From the NCBI RefSeq assembly GCF_002752655.1, contig NZ_CP023737.1, forward strand, positions 3,744,001-3,808,000: DNA of 64,000 bases, given 5' to 3'. Made by a program: the position numbers and the translations under genes. Origin of the DNA: Methylosinus trichosporium OB3b. Its GTDB lineage: Bacteria; Pseudomonadota; Alphaproteobacteria; Rhizobiales; Beijerinckiaceae. Of this stretch, positions 28,401-41,327 are shown one piece after another (position 1 is the stretch's first letter; every line of letters begins with the position of its first letter). The notes under the pieces were generated by a model that did not search any database, had not been told where the DNA came from, and saw only the letters and a list, made by a program, of their open reading frames with translations.

Positions 28401-29213
28401 CGCGCGGTGATGGCGCTCGACGAGGAGGAGGAGGACAATCCCGCCGCCGCGCGCTTCGCGCGCGAGACCGCCGCCGGCGCGAGCGCCCGCCGCGCCTCGG
28501 CGCGCGTGTTCGGCGCGCAGCCCGGCGCCTATGGCGCGGGATTGCAGGCGATGATCGACGAAAAGCTGTGGCGCGAGCGCCGCGACCTCGCCGAAGCCTT
28601 TCTCCTCTGGGGCCGCTACGCCTATGGCGACGGCCTCGACGGAGAAGAAAATCATGCGGCGCTGGAGACGCGGCTCGCGCAGGTCGACGCTGTCGTTCAC
28701 AATCAGGACAATCGCGAGCACGACCTTCTCGACTCGGATGATTATTATCAATTCGAAGGCGGGCTCTCCGCCGCGGTCGAAGCGATCACAGGCAGGGCGC
28801 CGATCGTCTATCACAATGATCATTCGCGGCCCGAGCGGCCGATCATCCGTACATTGGACGAAGAGATCGCCCGCGTCATTCGCGCGCGCGTCGTCAATCC
28901 CAAATGGATCGCCGGCGCGATGCGCCATGGCTACAAGGGCGCTTTCGAGATCGCCGCCTCGGTCGATTATCTCTACGCCTTCGCCGCGACGACGGGAGCG
29001 GTGAAGGATCATCATTTCGATCTCGTCTATCAAGCCTTCATCGAGGATGAGACCGTGCGCGGCTTCATGGCCGACGCCAATCCCCATGCGCTGCGCGAAG
29101 CCTGCGCGCGCCTCGAGGAAGCGATCGAGCGCGGCTTGTGGAAGCCGCGATCCAACAGCGCCGGCGCGCGGCTGGCGGAGCTCAGGGGAGACAGCGATGA
29201 GCGAGACCGATGA
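25497..29213 (+). CDS. cobN: Cobaltochelatase subunit CobN
   Basis: A 1238-residue large subunit of the aerobic ATP-dependent cobaltochelatase, which inserts Co2+ into hydrogenobyrinic acid a,c-diamide. It has the CobN/BchH signature stretches GKHGNLEWLPGKALALS and NDPGEGSQAKRR, and HNQDNREHDLLDSDDYYQF near the C-terminus. Length is normal. It sits between cobW and cobO; the CobS and CobT partners are not in the window. The cobO start overlaps its last 17 bases. Confidence 0.97.
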   Translation: MHLLAIQQGQLVPGDEAVDLGQTPGAIVVLSAADSDLSCLAAAAARRPADAPSLRLANPLGLAHPLSVDLYVEKIIASARCVCVRLLGGRSYWPYGLDEIARVCRERGVAFAALLSDDADDPESEALSTIPVAERRRLLAYLIEGGADNARNFLSHAAYLIGAAPIAPPPRPMPEAGLYRPGAGVVGVDDIVRNGAPVAALVFYRHMVASGATAAIDALCDALARAGLDPLPIFAPSLKNPFARSLIADLFERLRPAVILNATAFAASAPGEERRGGPFDAADAAVLQAVMAASSEEAWRADARGLGARDLAMNVALPEVDGRILAGAAAFKAQTRFDALTQCPVIEHAPAQENIPHIAAMAAGWARLRAAPAQARRIAIILANYPNRDGRLANGVGLDTPESAITILEAMAAEGYDVAGRPQSARALMDALLAGPTNAPGERDATEAVLSLDDYESFFATLPEAMRSTIMERWGAPERDPFFARGGFRLAIHRYGAVVVGVQPARGYNIDPKGSYHDPALPPPHGYLAFYAWLRRDFDAHAIVHLGKHGNLEWLPGKALALSASCFPRAIAGAIPQLYPFIVNDPGEGSQAKRRIGAVIVDHLTPPLTRAESYGPLKALEALVDEYYAASGMDRRRLAPLKAEILDLARSHGLDRDAGVAGVDDDEALSTLDNYLCELKEMQIRDGLHVFGRSPEGRLRTDLLVALARTPRRHGEGGDASLIRSLAQDLGLGLDFDPLDCRLGETWSGARPAALAAQSGDAWRTCGDTVERLELLAVELVARTRAPEAGWTRTRAVLDAIDDTLAPRVNACGAAEIDALMRGLSGRFVAPGPSGAPTRGRPDVLPTGRNFYSVDTRAVPTPTAWRLGFASAQRLCEDHLQRSGEPLRAVALSAWGTANMRTGGDDIAQALALMGVRPQWHAASGRVTGFEVLPLAMLGRSRVDVTMRVSGFFRDAFIDQIALIDAAARAVMALDEEEEDNPAAARFARETAAGASARRASARVFGAQPGAYGAGLQAMIDEKLWRERRDLAEAFLLWGRYAYGDGLDGEENHAALETRLAQVDAVVHNQDNREHDLLDSDDYYQFEGGLSAAVEAITGRAPIVYHNDHSRPERPIIRTLDEEIARVIRARVVNPKWIAGAMRHGYKGAFEIAASVDYLYAFAATTGAVKDHHFDLVYQAFIEDETVRGFMADANPHALREACARLEEAIERGLWKPRSNSAGARLAELRGDSDERDR

Positions 29214-29799
29214 CCGACACAGCGAGAAGATGCGCAAGATACAGGCGGCGCGCGCGAAGATCATGGCCGGCAAGACCATCGAGCGCGGCCTCGTCATCGT
29301 CCATACGGGCGCGGGCAAGGGCAAGTCGACCGCGGCCTTCGGCATGGTCTGCCGCATGATCGGCCATGGCCGGCGCGTCGCCATCGTTCAATTCATCAAA
29401 GGCGCGATGCAGACGGGCGAGAAGGCGGTGTTCGACGCTTTTCCCGATCAAGTCGAGTTCCGCCCCATGGGCGAGGGCTTCACCTGGGACACGCAGGACC
29501 GCGCGCGCGACATTGCGACGGCGACGGCGGCCTGGCATGTGGCGAAGGCGCGCATTCTCGATCCCGAAATCGACATGGTCGTCTGCGACGAGCTCAATGT
29601 CGCCCTGCGCTATGATTATGCGCCGCTGGACGATGTGTTGGCGACCTTGCAGGACAAGCCGCAATCGAAGCATGTCGTGATCACCGGACGCAATGCGCCG
29701 GACGAGCTGATCGCGCGCGCCGATCTCGTGACCGAGATGACGCTGGTGAAGCATCCGTTTCGCAGCGGCGTGAAAGCGCAGGAGGGAATCGAGTTTTGA
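29197..29799 (+). CDS. cobO: Cob(I)yrinic acid a,c-diamide adenosyltransferase
   Basis: A 200-residue CobO/BtuR-type enzyme that adenosylates cobalt after its insertion by cobaltochelatase. The P-loop GAGKGKST is at residues 38-45; QFIKGAMQTGE and VVCDELNVALRYDY are family segments. ATG 29197 has CAGGGGAG upstream. It is the last gene of the cobW-cobN-cobO transcript, with the end of that unit marked by a palindromic repeat. Confidence 0.95.
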   Translation: MSETDDRHSEKMRKIQAARAKIMAGKTIERGLVIVHTGAGKGKSTAAFGMVCRMIGHGRRVAIVQFIKGAMQTGEKAVFDAFPDQVEFRPMGEGFTWDTQDRARDIATATAAWHVAKARILDPEIDMVVCDELNVALRYDYAPLDDVLATLQDKPQSKHVVITGRNAPDELIARADLVTEMTLVKHPFRSGVKAQEGIEF

Positions 29800-29825
29800 T
29801 GCGAGGATGACTCGCATAAACAGCG

Positions 29826-29937
29826 CCCTCATCCTGAGGCGCTTTTTGCGGGACGCAAAAAGCCTCGAAGGATGTTCCAGAAGGCGCGGAGGCTCATCCT
29901 TCGAGACGGCTCCTTCGGAGCCTCCTCAGGATGAGGG
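29826..29937. repeat. Palindromic repeat between cobO and btuF
   Basis: CCCTCATCCTGAGG and CCTCAGGATGAGGG form the outer arms. Inner modules of CTCGAAGGATG / CATCCTTCGAGAC type make a branched hairpin. It fills the gap between convergent genes and could terminate both. It is a slightly diverged member (ATCCTGAGG instead of GTCCTGAGG) of the family at 19091, 20468 and 50468. Confidence 0.7.
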
Positions 29938-29949
29938 GATGGTTGCCGC

Positions 29950-30813
29950 TCAACGCCCCATCGCGCGTGCGGCTTCCGCCTGCAATCGCTCCAGCGCGTC
30001 CGGATAGGACGGGCCGCCGCAGACGGTGAAGGCGGCGGGCACATGCAAGCGCCGCGCGGCGGGAACGGCGCGCGCCAGCGCCGGATGCTCGAGCACGAGC
30101 TCGCCCTGGTCCTGCCCCTCGCCGCCGGCGTTGCTGACGACGAGATAATCGGGACGCCGAGCAATGATCTCCTCGAGCGACAGGCGTCCGATCTTCCCGC
30201 CATTGAGCCTTCGCGCGAGATTGTCGAGACCGGCGCGGCTCATCAGATCGTCCATCAGCGTGCCCGGCCCCGTCAGATAGCCGCCGCGCTGATAATGCGC
30301 GGCGATTCCGCCGATCGGTCGTTGTCCCGCCGCGGCGACGCGCGTTTGCATCGCGCGCGCCAGCGCTTCGCCACGCTCGCTCTGGCCGATCGCCGCGGCG
30401 ATGCGGCGCGTCTCCTCGACCACCTCCGCGAAGGAATTGGCCGGCTTCAAGGAGAGGATCTCGACCTTGCCCTTCAGCAGAGCGAGATCGTCGGCGCGTC
30501 GATAGGGATTGGTGATCACGAGCCCCGGCCGCAGCGCCAGCACCGCTTCGACCTCACCCTTGGTCACGGGATAGTCTTTCGCGGCTTCCGCGTAATAGGA
30601 GAGGCTCGGATCGCGCGAGAAATGCGTGAGCGCGGCGATCTGCGACTTGTCGGCGAGCGCGATCAGATATTGATCGGCGCAGGCGTTGAGCGAGACGATG
30701 CGGCTCGGCGCTTCGTCCGCCGCGCCGGCGCGCACCGAGCCGGAGCAGAGAAGCGCGGCGGCGGCGACCGCTCGCGCCGTTCGCTTGCGTCGTCGATCCG
30801 GTTTCGTGGTCAT
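29950..30813 (-). CDS. btuF: Periplasmic cobalamin/metal-chelate-binding protein (BtuF-like)
   Basis: A 287-residue type III substrate-binding protein. A basic N-terminus and hydrophobic stretch end at about SVRAGAAD, giving a signal peptide. The mature part has the helical-backbone fold opening IVSLNACADQYLIAL and ALRPGLVITNPYR. It probably delivers corrinoids to the btuCD-like transporter 6 kb away, but the siderophore/haem alternative cannot be excluded. Convergent with cobO. Confidence 0.8.
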   Translation of the reverse strand: MTTKPDRRRKRTARAVAAAALLCSGSVRAGAADEAPSRIVSLNACADQYLIALADKSQIAALTHFSRDPSLSYYAEAAKDYPVTKGEVEAVLALRPGLVITNPYRRADDLALLKGKVEILSLKPANSFAEVVEETRRIAAAIGQSERGEALARAMQTRVAAAGQRPIGGIAAHYQRGGYLTGPGTLMDDLMSRAGLDNLARRLNGGKIGRLSLEEIIARRPDYLVVSNAGGEGQDQGELVLEHPALARAVPAARRLHVPAAFTVCGGPSYPDALERLQAEAARAMGR

Positions 30814-31447
30814 GTCGTTTCGCTGCTCGTCGATCGACGCTGATCGGACCGGACGCGATCTCCCGCCAATGATGCTCGAACAGCTCGCGCAGCGACTGCT
30901 CCAGGCTCGGGAGTCATCGCGTCGATGTAGTGGCCGAATTCGAAATAAGTCAAGACCGAGGCGATCTGCGTGTGGAGGCGCGTGGCGCCGCCGAAAAGTC
31001 GCGCCCCATCATGCGGCGGCCTCGCGCCAACCGCGAAGAGAAGCGAATGACCCAGGGAAGCGACATCGGCAAAAAGGAGAATTACGATTGCGACAGGACG
31101 GCTCGACACCAACGACTCCAATCGGAGAAGGCTCTAAGCCTCGACAGCCCAGCTGGGTAGAACCATCAATTCGCATCATTCAACGGCTCAAAAGGCCGAA
31201 AATACAGCGCGAGAAGGATTTGAGCTCGGCGCTCGACGCTCGATGCTCGCGCTCGAACCAAAGAACGATCTGAATTCACGGGTGTTCGAGAAATCTTCGC
31301 CATCCCGTCACGCGCCGCTCGCCCAGAGTCCAGGCGGCTCCATTTCCCGAAGCTATCCAGTCCGGCGCAAGCTCTCAGTCATATTCTAATAGCGCTTAAA
31401 TCCTGCGTCGCGCGGACGACGTCGGCGCGGGCAAAGGTGGGTGCGGC
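30814..31447. other. Gene-free stretch before the PLP/ATP-grasp pair
   Basis: No open frame in these 634 bp has convincing codon use, a ribosome binding site or recognisable homology. A 103-residue minus-strand frame (30810-31121) has a hydrophobic N-terminus but overlaps the btuF start and looks like chance. The last 100 bases have mixed composition and may hold the promoter for the 31448 gene. A short precursor peptide here is possible, but I found none. Confidence 0.5.
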
Positions 31448-32992
31448 TTGACAGGGCAATTCACTTCGATCCGGCGTGACGCTACGCTCTTTCCGCCGCA
31501 AGGCTCGACCAGAAACGCCACCGACGCCGCCAAGCTCGGTTTTCTTCTCGCCACGGGCGGCGATGAGCGTATCGCGATCGATGGCGTATCGCGCCGCAAT
31601 CGCTACGGGGTCTCGCCGGAGCCCGGAGTCGACGAAATCTTCTTCTCCTCCTCCACAGCGTCGTCGACCTCGCCGATAGGCTTCAAAGCCGCGCTCGACG
31701 CATGGCGCGCCCTCAAGGATGGAGCCAACGCCGCAGACTGGTTCGAGACATTGCGCGTCCGCATCCGCCGCGCCTATGGAACGCCGGACTGCGACGTTGT
31801 TCTCGCGCCCTCCGGGACGGAAACGGAATATCTCGCGCTTGCTCTCGCGTTGAACGCTGTTCCAGGACCTTTGACGAATCTCGTCGTCGCGCCAGAGGAA
31901 ACCGGTCGTGGCGTGTCGCTCGCCGCACATGGCGCGCATTTTTTATCGACCGGGCCATTTCGCCGCGAGGCGACGCCCGGAAGGCGTCTGCCAGGACTGG
32001 AAAGAGCCGACATAGAAGTCGAGCCCATAGAAATACGCGAGGGCTCTGGATGTCTGCGTGACCCAGAATGTATAGACGAAGATGCTTTGCGCGTCGCCAC
32101 TGAGGCTCTGGCCAGGGGCCGTAGCCTTTTGGTTCATCATCTTGCCGTTTCGAAAACGGGCCAGAGCGGCCTCGCTCTCCACGCGATCAATCGCATCTGC
32201 TCTCTTGCGCCCGAGAGGGTGACGGTGATTGCCGACTGCTGCCAGCTGCGCTCGACGCCTCGGCAAGTTCGCGCGTTGCTGGATTGCGGCTTTCTCGTCG
32301 CCGTGACCGGATCGAAATTTGCCGGCGGACCTCCTTTTTGCGGCGCGTTGCTGATACCGGCCGCCTTCACGGCGAAGCTTCGAGGATCGAGCGTTCCGAA
32401 AGGCCTGTGGGCCCATAGCTCGCCTCTCGATTGGCCCATGACATTGCGTGTGCGGCTCGGTCACCATTCACAAGCCGAGGCCAACTTCGGCCTCGGCTTG
32501 CGCTGGGCCGCAGCGCTCGTCGAGATCGAGCGCTTTCTCGCTGTTCCATCTATCATTGCGCAGCGCGCGCAGGCGCGATTCAAGGGCGAGGTGTTGGAAC
32601 TCGTCGGCGCCTGTCCTAGTCTCGCTGCAGTAGTGGATGAGCGCTCGAGGGAGGATTTCGCCGACACGATCATCCCAATCAAAGCGCGTGGCGTCGGTGG
32701 CGATTTCCTAAACGATGCAGAGCTGCTAAAGCTCAAGAGCGCTCTGCTCGCTCCGCTGCTCCACGGCCCAGCCGAATTGCAGCGCGCTATTCATGTGGGC
32801 CAGCCCGTGACGATCGGCACGAGCTCGGCGCTACGCGTGTGCATGAGCGCGCCGATAATCTCGGATTTCTCGGAACGTCTCGAGGGCGGGGAAGCATTCG
32901 ACGCGGCCTTCGAGCCGATCAGCAGCGATTTGCGGCTCTTGTTCGAGAAGCTCCGCCGGATCATGGCCTGCGAGAGGCGCCGCGACGCATGA
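31448..32992 (+). CDS. Uncharacterised PLP-fold (class V-like) enzyme
   Basis: A 514-residue protein with the layout of fold-type I PLP enzymes related to cysteine desulfurases. The phosphate-binding loop is APSGTETE (residues 120-127), Asp263 and Gln266 lie in IADCCQ (as in the D-x-x-Q of SufS-type enzymes), and Lys290 in TGSKFAGGPPF is the likely Schiff-base lysine. The reaction is unknown. TTG 31448 is the only plausible start after the in-frame stop at 31397. The stop overlaps the ATG of the ATP-grasp gene (ATGA), so the two act together. Codons are less GC-biased than in neighbouring genes. Confidence 0.7.
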   Translation: MTGQFTSIRRDATLFPPQGSTRNATDAAKLGFLLATGGDERIAIDGVSRRNRYGVSPEPGVDEIFFSSSTASSTSPIGFKAALDAWRALKDGANAADWFETLRVRIRRAYGTPDCDVVLAPSGTETEYLALALALNAVPGPLTNLVVAPEETGRGVSLAAHGAHFLSTGPFRREATPGRRLPGLERADIEVEPIEIREGSGCLRDPECIDEDALRVATEALARGRSLLVHHLAVSKTGQSGLALHAINRICSLAPERVTVIADCCQLRSTPRQVRALLDCGFLVAVTGSKFAGGPPFCGALLIPAAFTAKLRGSSVPKGLWAHSSPLDWPMTLRVRLGHHSQAEANFGLGLRWAAALVEIERFLAVPSIIAQRAQARFKGEVLELVGACPSLAAVVDERSREDFADTIIPIKARGVGGDFLNDAELLKLKSALLAPLLHGPAELQRAIHVGQPVTIGTSSALRVCMSAPIISDFSERLEGGEAFDAAFEPISSDLRLLFEKLRRIMACERRRDA

Positions 32993-34239
32993 GCGAGAGC
33001 TTCCGCACCCCTGCGTCGGACGATGGCGAGCTTTTGGGCGTCGCGACATTGTGTCGCGCCTTTATGGCCGGCGACGAATTGCCCAAAATCTACGACCGAC
33101 TGACCGCCCGGCTGGAGCGGGATCCGAATGACGCCTATGCGATGCTGGATCTCTCGATGATCGCACATTTGCTGGGCGACAAGGAAGCGCACCTTCGACT
33201 GCAAAGACAGGCGCTCTCGCAGCAACGTATTTTTTCGCTCGCCGGATCGCAGCCCCGAAACCAAGTGCGGCTGCTCGCTATCGTCACAGCGGGCGATTTC
33301 ATGTCGAATACGCCGCTGGAGTTTCTGGTCGAAGATGGCCCGATTGCGCTCCATTATCTTTATGTCGCGTCGGACCAGGCGCTTCCGCATCCGTTGCCGG
33401 ACCATGACGTCGCATTCGTCGCTGTCGCCGAAAGCGATCGCAATCGTGGGGTTCTGGAACAGCTCGATAGGGCGGTCGAGACATGGCCGCGACCTTTGCT
33501 CAATCGCCCTAGCGCGATCGCGCGACTGACCCGTGATGGCGCCTTTCGGCTGCTATACGACACGCCGGGGCTCGTCTATCCCGTCAATGCGGCGGTCACA
33601 CGCGCCGCTCTGGAGGCTGTCGTCCGCGGCGAAACGGAAATCGAGGCTTTGCTCGACGGCGCTTCTTATCCGGTTCTTGCGCGCCCTCGCGGCACGCATG
33701 CGGGGGAAGGCCTCGTCAAGCTCGATGGCGTCTCAGCGCTCGCTGAATTTCTCGCAAACCAATCGGTCGATTCATTTTATTTGGCGCAATTCATTGACTA
33801 CCGCAGCGCCGATGGGCTGTTCCGCAAATACCGCCTGCTGTTCATCGACGGCGCGCCTTATGCCGCGCACTTGGCGATTTCCAAGAACTGGATGATTCAT
33901 TATCTCAACGCGGAAATGAATGACTGGAATCATCGCGCCGAGGAGGCGCTTTTCTTCGCGCGATTCGATGACGATTTCGCTGTTCGTCACCAAGCCGCGT
34001 TCACGGAAATGGCTCGGCGCATCGGACTCGACTACTTCATCATCGATTGCGGCGAAACGTCCGACGGCCGGCTGCTGCTTTTCGAAGTCGGTACGGCAAT
34101 GATAGTGCATTCGCTGGATCCGGTCGCAGCATTTCCCTACAAGCAGCCACAGATGCGTAAATTGTTCGACGGTTTCATTGCCTATATATGCAAGCACGCG
34201 ACCGACGATGGGAGATGCCGGACAACATCCCCTGAATAG
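32989..34239 (+). CDS. TPR plus ATP-grasp ligase-like protein
   Basis: A 416-residue protein. Residues ~20-80 form a TPR-like helical region (IYDRLTARLERDPNDAYAML). Residues ~180-400 look like a glutathione synthetase/RimK-type ATP-grasp domain: YPVLARPRGTHAGEGL would be the ATP-binding loop, FRKYRLLFIDG a central strand, and LLLFEVGTAM the acidic metal site, where the usual E-x-N is altered. Such enzymes join a carboxylate to an amine or peptide. It is translationally coupled to the PLP enzyme. I recall similar proteins in Hyphomicrobiales but know of no characterised member. Confidence 0.7.
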   Translation: MSESFRTPASDDGELLGVATLCRAFMAGDELPKIYDRLTARLERDPNDAYAMLDLSMIAHLLGDKEAHLRLQRQALSQQRIFSLAGSQPRNQVRLLAIVTAGDFMSNTPLEFLVEDGPIALHYLYVASDQALPHPLPDHDVAFVAVAESDRNRGVLEQLDRAVETWPRPLLNRPSAIARLTRDGAFRLLYDTPGLVYPVNAAVTRAALEAVVRGETEIEALLDGASYPVLARPRGTHAGEGLVKLDGVSALAEFLANQSVDSFYLAQFIDYRSADGLFRKYRLLFIDGAPYAAHLAISKNWMIHYLNAEMNDWNHRAEEALFFARFDDDFAVRHQAAFTEMARRIGLDYFIIDCGETSDGRLLLFEVGTAMIVHSLDPVAAFPYKQPQMRKLFDGFIAYICKHATDDGRCRTTSPE

Positions 34240-34407
34240 GTATCCCTATTGCAGCGCATGAAGATGAGATCTGGCCCAGCCCGATTGCGCCAAAGGCGTC
34301 TCCGAGGCCGGCCTTCCGAGTGATCGGCGCCTGCTGGGTGTCGCGTCGAGGGCGAGACCGCCACGAGGGAGCTAAGGCGCAAACAGCAGCCGGTCGTGCG
34401 TGGTCGC

Positions 34408-38715
<4,308 letters not shown>

Positions 38716-38800
38716 GGGGGTCAGGGGGAACGAGGCCCGGCGGGGGCGACCGCGGTTCGGCGGGCCGAGGGCGAGATGTAATCCTCGCATCGAGACGATA

Positions 38801-38866
38801 CAAGGCGAGAAGGCTCTATTGTCAGGACGAGGGTCGGGGATCTTATCCCTCACCCGATTCCCTTGG
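38801..38866. repeat. Degenerate copy of the intergenic palindrome
   Basis: GACGAGGGTCGGGGATCTTATCCCTCACCCGATTC here is, apart from a few changes, the reverse complement of the left end of the element at 50468-50580. The other half is shortened. It overlaps the extended but not the preferred start of the helicase gene. Confidence 0.5.
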
Positions 38867-38984
38867 CTCCATTGTGAGCCTCGTGGACCGCGCGTAGTCG
38901 CGAAGCCTTCGACCGTCGCCGGCGCCGAGCCGGCGCGCGGCGGGCGACGCGCGGTCCCGTCATCATCATTGCCGGAGGGCGCCA

Positions 38985-41246
38985 GTGCGCAATAGCTTCA
39001 TCGACATTTCTGCGCCGATCTATTTGGGTTTCGTCGTGCTCGCCGCCTCGCTGTTCGCGGCTTTCGCCTTCGTCGGCAAGCAGTCCTCCGAATATCGCGG
39101 CGTGCGGCAGCTGATCTCCGAACGCAGGATGCAGCGCGAGCTGCTGGTTTCGCTCCACGCGGCGGAATCGGGCCAGAGAGGCTTTCTGCTCACCGGCGAT
39201 CGCTCTTATCTCGAGCCCTATGAGAAAGCCCGCGCCGAGATCGACGGGGATTTCGCATCGCTGGCGAGCTCGATGGGCGGCGAGAACGAGCGTGAGCGGC
39301 TCGCGGAGGTTCGCCGATGGGCCGAGGACGCGCTCGGCGAGCTGAAGAAGAGCCTCGATCTCGCGGCGGAGGGTCGTCGCGACGAGGCGGTGGCGATCAT
39401 CAGCGACGGCCATGGCAAAGCGCTCATGGAGAAAATCCACGCCAGCCTCGAGGCGCTGGTCGCGCGCCAGCAGAAGCTCATCGACGACCAATCGCTCCAT
39501 ATCGAGCGCAGCGGCGGCCTTCTGCGGGTCGGCGCCGCAGTCGCGCTGGCGATGACGATGCTGGTCGGCGGCGCCGGGATCGCGCTGCTGCGCAGCCAGC
39601 TGCGCGCGCTCGCCGCGGCGCAGGACGAGCTGCGCTCCGCCAATGAGGCGCTGTCGGCCGAGGCGGCGCAGCGCGAGACGCTCGCCGAGCAATTGCGGCA
39701 GTCGCAGAAAATGGAGGCGATCGGCCAGCTCACCGGCGGTCTCGCCCATGACTTCAACAATATGCTCGCCGTCGTCATCGGCAGCGTCAATCTCGCCAAG
39801 CGGCGCCTAGCCGGCGTCGATCAGCCCGACGCGATGCGCTATCTCGACAGCGCGCTCGAAGGCGCCGAGCATGCGGCGACGCTGACGCATCGCCTGCTCG
39901 CCTTCTCGCGCCGCCAGCCGCTCGCGCCCGAGCCGATCGACCCCAACAAGATGGTGTCGGCCATGGCCGAGATGCTGCGCCGCACGCTCGGCGAGCCGGT
40001 GCGTCTCGAAGCGGTCTTCGCTGGAGGATTGTGGCGCGCTTTCGTCGATCCGAGCCAGCTCGAGATGACGATCCTCAATCTCGCGCTCAATGCGCGCGAC
40101 GCCATGTCCGAGGGCGGCAAGCTCACCATCGAGACCAGCAACGCTTATCTCGACGAAGAATACGCCGCGCGCGAGGTCGGGATTCCGCCCGGTCAATATG
40201 TGCTCGTCGCCGTCACCGACACTGGAGCGGGCATGAGCCGCGAGGTGATCGAGCGCGCCTTCGATCCCTTTTTCACGACCAAGCCCGCCGGCCGCGGCAC
40301 CGGCCTCGGGCTCAGCCAAGTCTATGGCTTTGTGCGGCAATCGGGCGGCCATGTGAAGATCTATTCCGAAGCCGGCCATGGCACGACGGTGAAGATCTAT
40401 CTGCCGCGCCACCACGGCGCCGCGGAGGCCGCCGATGCGCCGGCGCCGGCGCGGGCGACGCCGCGCGGGGAGAAGCAGGAGACGATACTGGTCGTCGAGG
40501 ATGATGCGCGCGTGCGCGCGCTCACGGCGGACACGCTGAAGGAGCTCGGCTACAGCGTGCTGGAGGCGGACGGCGCCGCAGCCGCTCTGCGCCAGCTCGA
40601 CATGAATCGCAATGTCGATCTTCTGTTCACCGATGTGGTGATGCCGGGCGCCAATGGCCGTCATCTCGCCGATGAGGCGCGCCGGCGCCGGCCGCAGCTG
40701 CAGATCCTGTTCACCACCGGCTACACGCGCAACGCCGTCGTGCACAATGGCGTGCTCGATCCCGGCGTCGAGCTGATCGTGAAGCCCTATTCGATCGACC
40801 GGCTGGCGCGCAAGGTGCGCGACCTTCTCGATCGCCGCGAGCCGGGCGTGGAGGCGACCGGCCCGGGATTGAAAATTCTCGTCGTCGACGACGACATCGC
40901 CGTCGGCGAGGCCATGGCCGAGCTGCTGCGGCTCGACGGGCACGAGACGCGCATCGCCACCAGCGGCGAGGAGGCGATCGCGCTGGCGCAGAGCTTTCGG
41001 CCGGAGCTGGCGCTGCTCGATCTCAGCCTGCCGGGGATGAACGGCTATGATGTGGCGCGAGCGATTCGCGCCTCGCCGGATGGGCGGGAGATCGTGCTGG
41101 TCGCCTCCACCGGCTCCGGCGGCGAGACCGTGCGGCTGCGCTGCGAAGCCGCGGGCTTCGATCATCATCTCGTCAAGCCGACGGAACTCGACGCGCTGAA
41201 GCGGCTGATCGACGCACGCCGGCTCCGCCCCTCGCGCCCGGCGTGA
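38985..41246 (+). CDS. CHASE3 hybrid histidine kinase with two receiver domains
   Basis: A 753-residue membrane sensor. Transmembrane helices flank a periplasmic CHASE3-like domain (about residues 35-180). The kinase core has the phospho-acceptor His in [15 protein letters not shown] box [10 protein letters not shown] and G boxes TGAGMS and GRGTGLGLS. Two receiver domains follow, with phospho-acceptor Asp in [10 protein letters not shown] and [13 protein letters not shown] 38985 has GGAGG upstream. It ends 81 bp before another kinase gene on the same strand. The signal and output are unknown. Confidence 0.9.
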   Translation: MRNSFIDISAPIYLGFVVLAASLFAAFAFVGKQSSEYRGVRQLISERRMQRELLVSLHAAESGQRGFLLTGDRSYLEPYEKARAEIDGDFASLASSMGGENERERLAEVRRWAEDALGELKKSLDLAAEGRRDEAVAIISDGHGKALMEKIHASLEALVARQQKLIDDQSLHIERSGGLLRVGAAVALAMTMLVGGAGIALLRSQLRALAAAQDELRSANEALSAEAAQRETLAEQLRQSQKMEAIGQLTGGLAHDFNNMLAVVIGSVNLAKRRLAGVDQPDAMRYLDSALEGAEHAATLTHRLLAFSRRQPLAPEPIDPNKMVSAMAEMLRRTLGEPVRLEAVFAGGLWRAFVDPSQLEMTILNLALNARDAMSEGGKLTIETSNAYLDEEYAAREVGIPPGQYVLVAVTDTGAGMSREVIERAFDPFFTTKPAGRGTGLGLSQVYGFVRQSGGHVKIYSEAGHGTTVKIYLPRHHGAAEAADAPAPARATPRGEKQETILVVEDDARVRALTADTLKELGYSVLEADGAAAALRQLDMNRNVDLLFTDVVMPGANGRHLADEARRRRPQLQILFTTGYTRNAVVHNGVLDPGVELIVKPYSIDRLARKVRDLLDRREPGVEATGPGLKILVVDDDIAVGEAMAELLRLDGHETRIATSGEEAIALAQSFRPELALLDLSLPGMNGYDVARAIRASPDGREIVLVASTGSGGETVRLRCEAAGFDHHLVKPTELDALKRLIDARRLRPSRPA

Positions 41247-41327
41247 CGCTGTCCCATATGATCGCGTCTCAGCGTGGTCTGTCGAGCGAGCCTCGTCCGG
41301 GCCCGTCTCTCGTTATGGACAGCGACA

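Noticed and set aside
30810..31121. 103-residue minus-strand frame with hydrophobic N-terminus
   Set aside because: No ribosome binding site, overlaps the btuF start, and codon use does not resemble real genes here.
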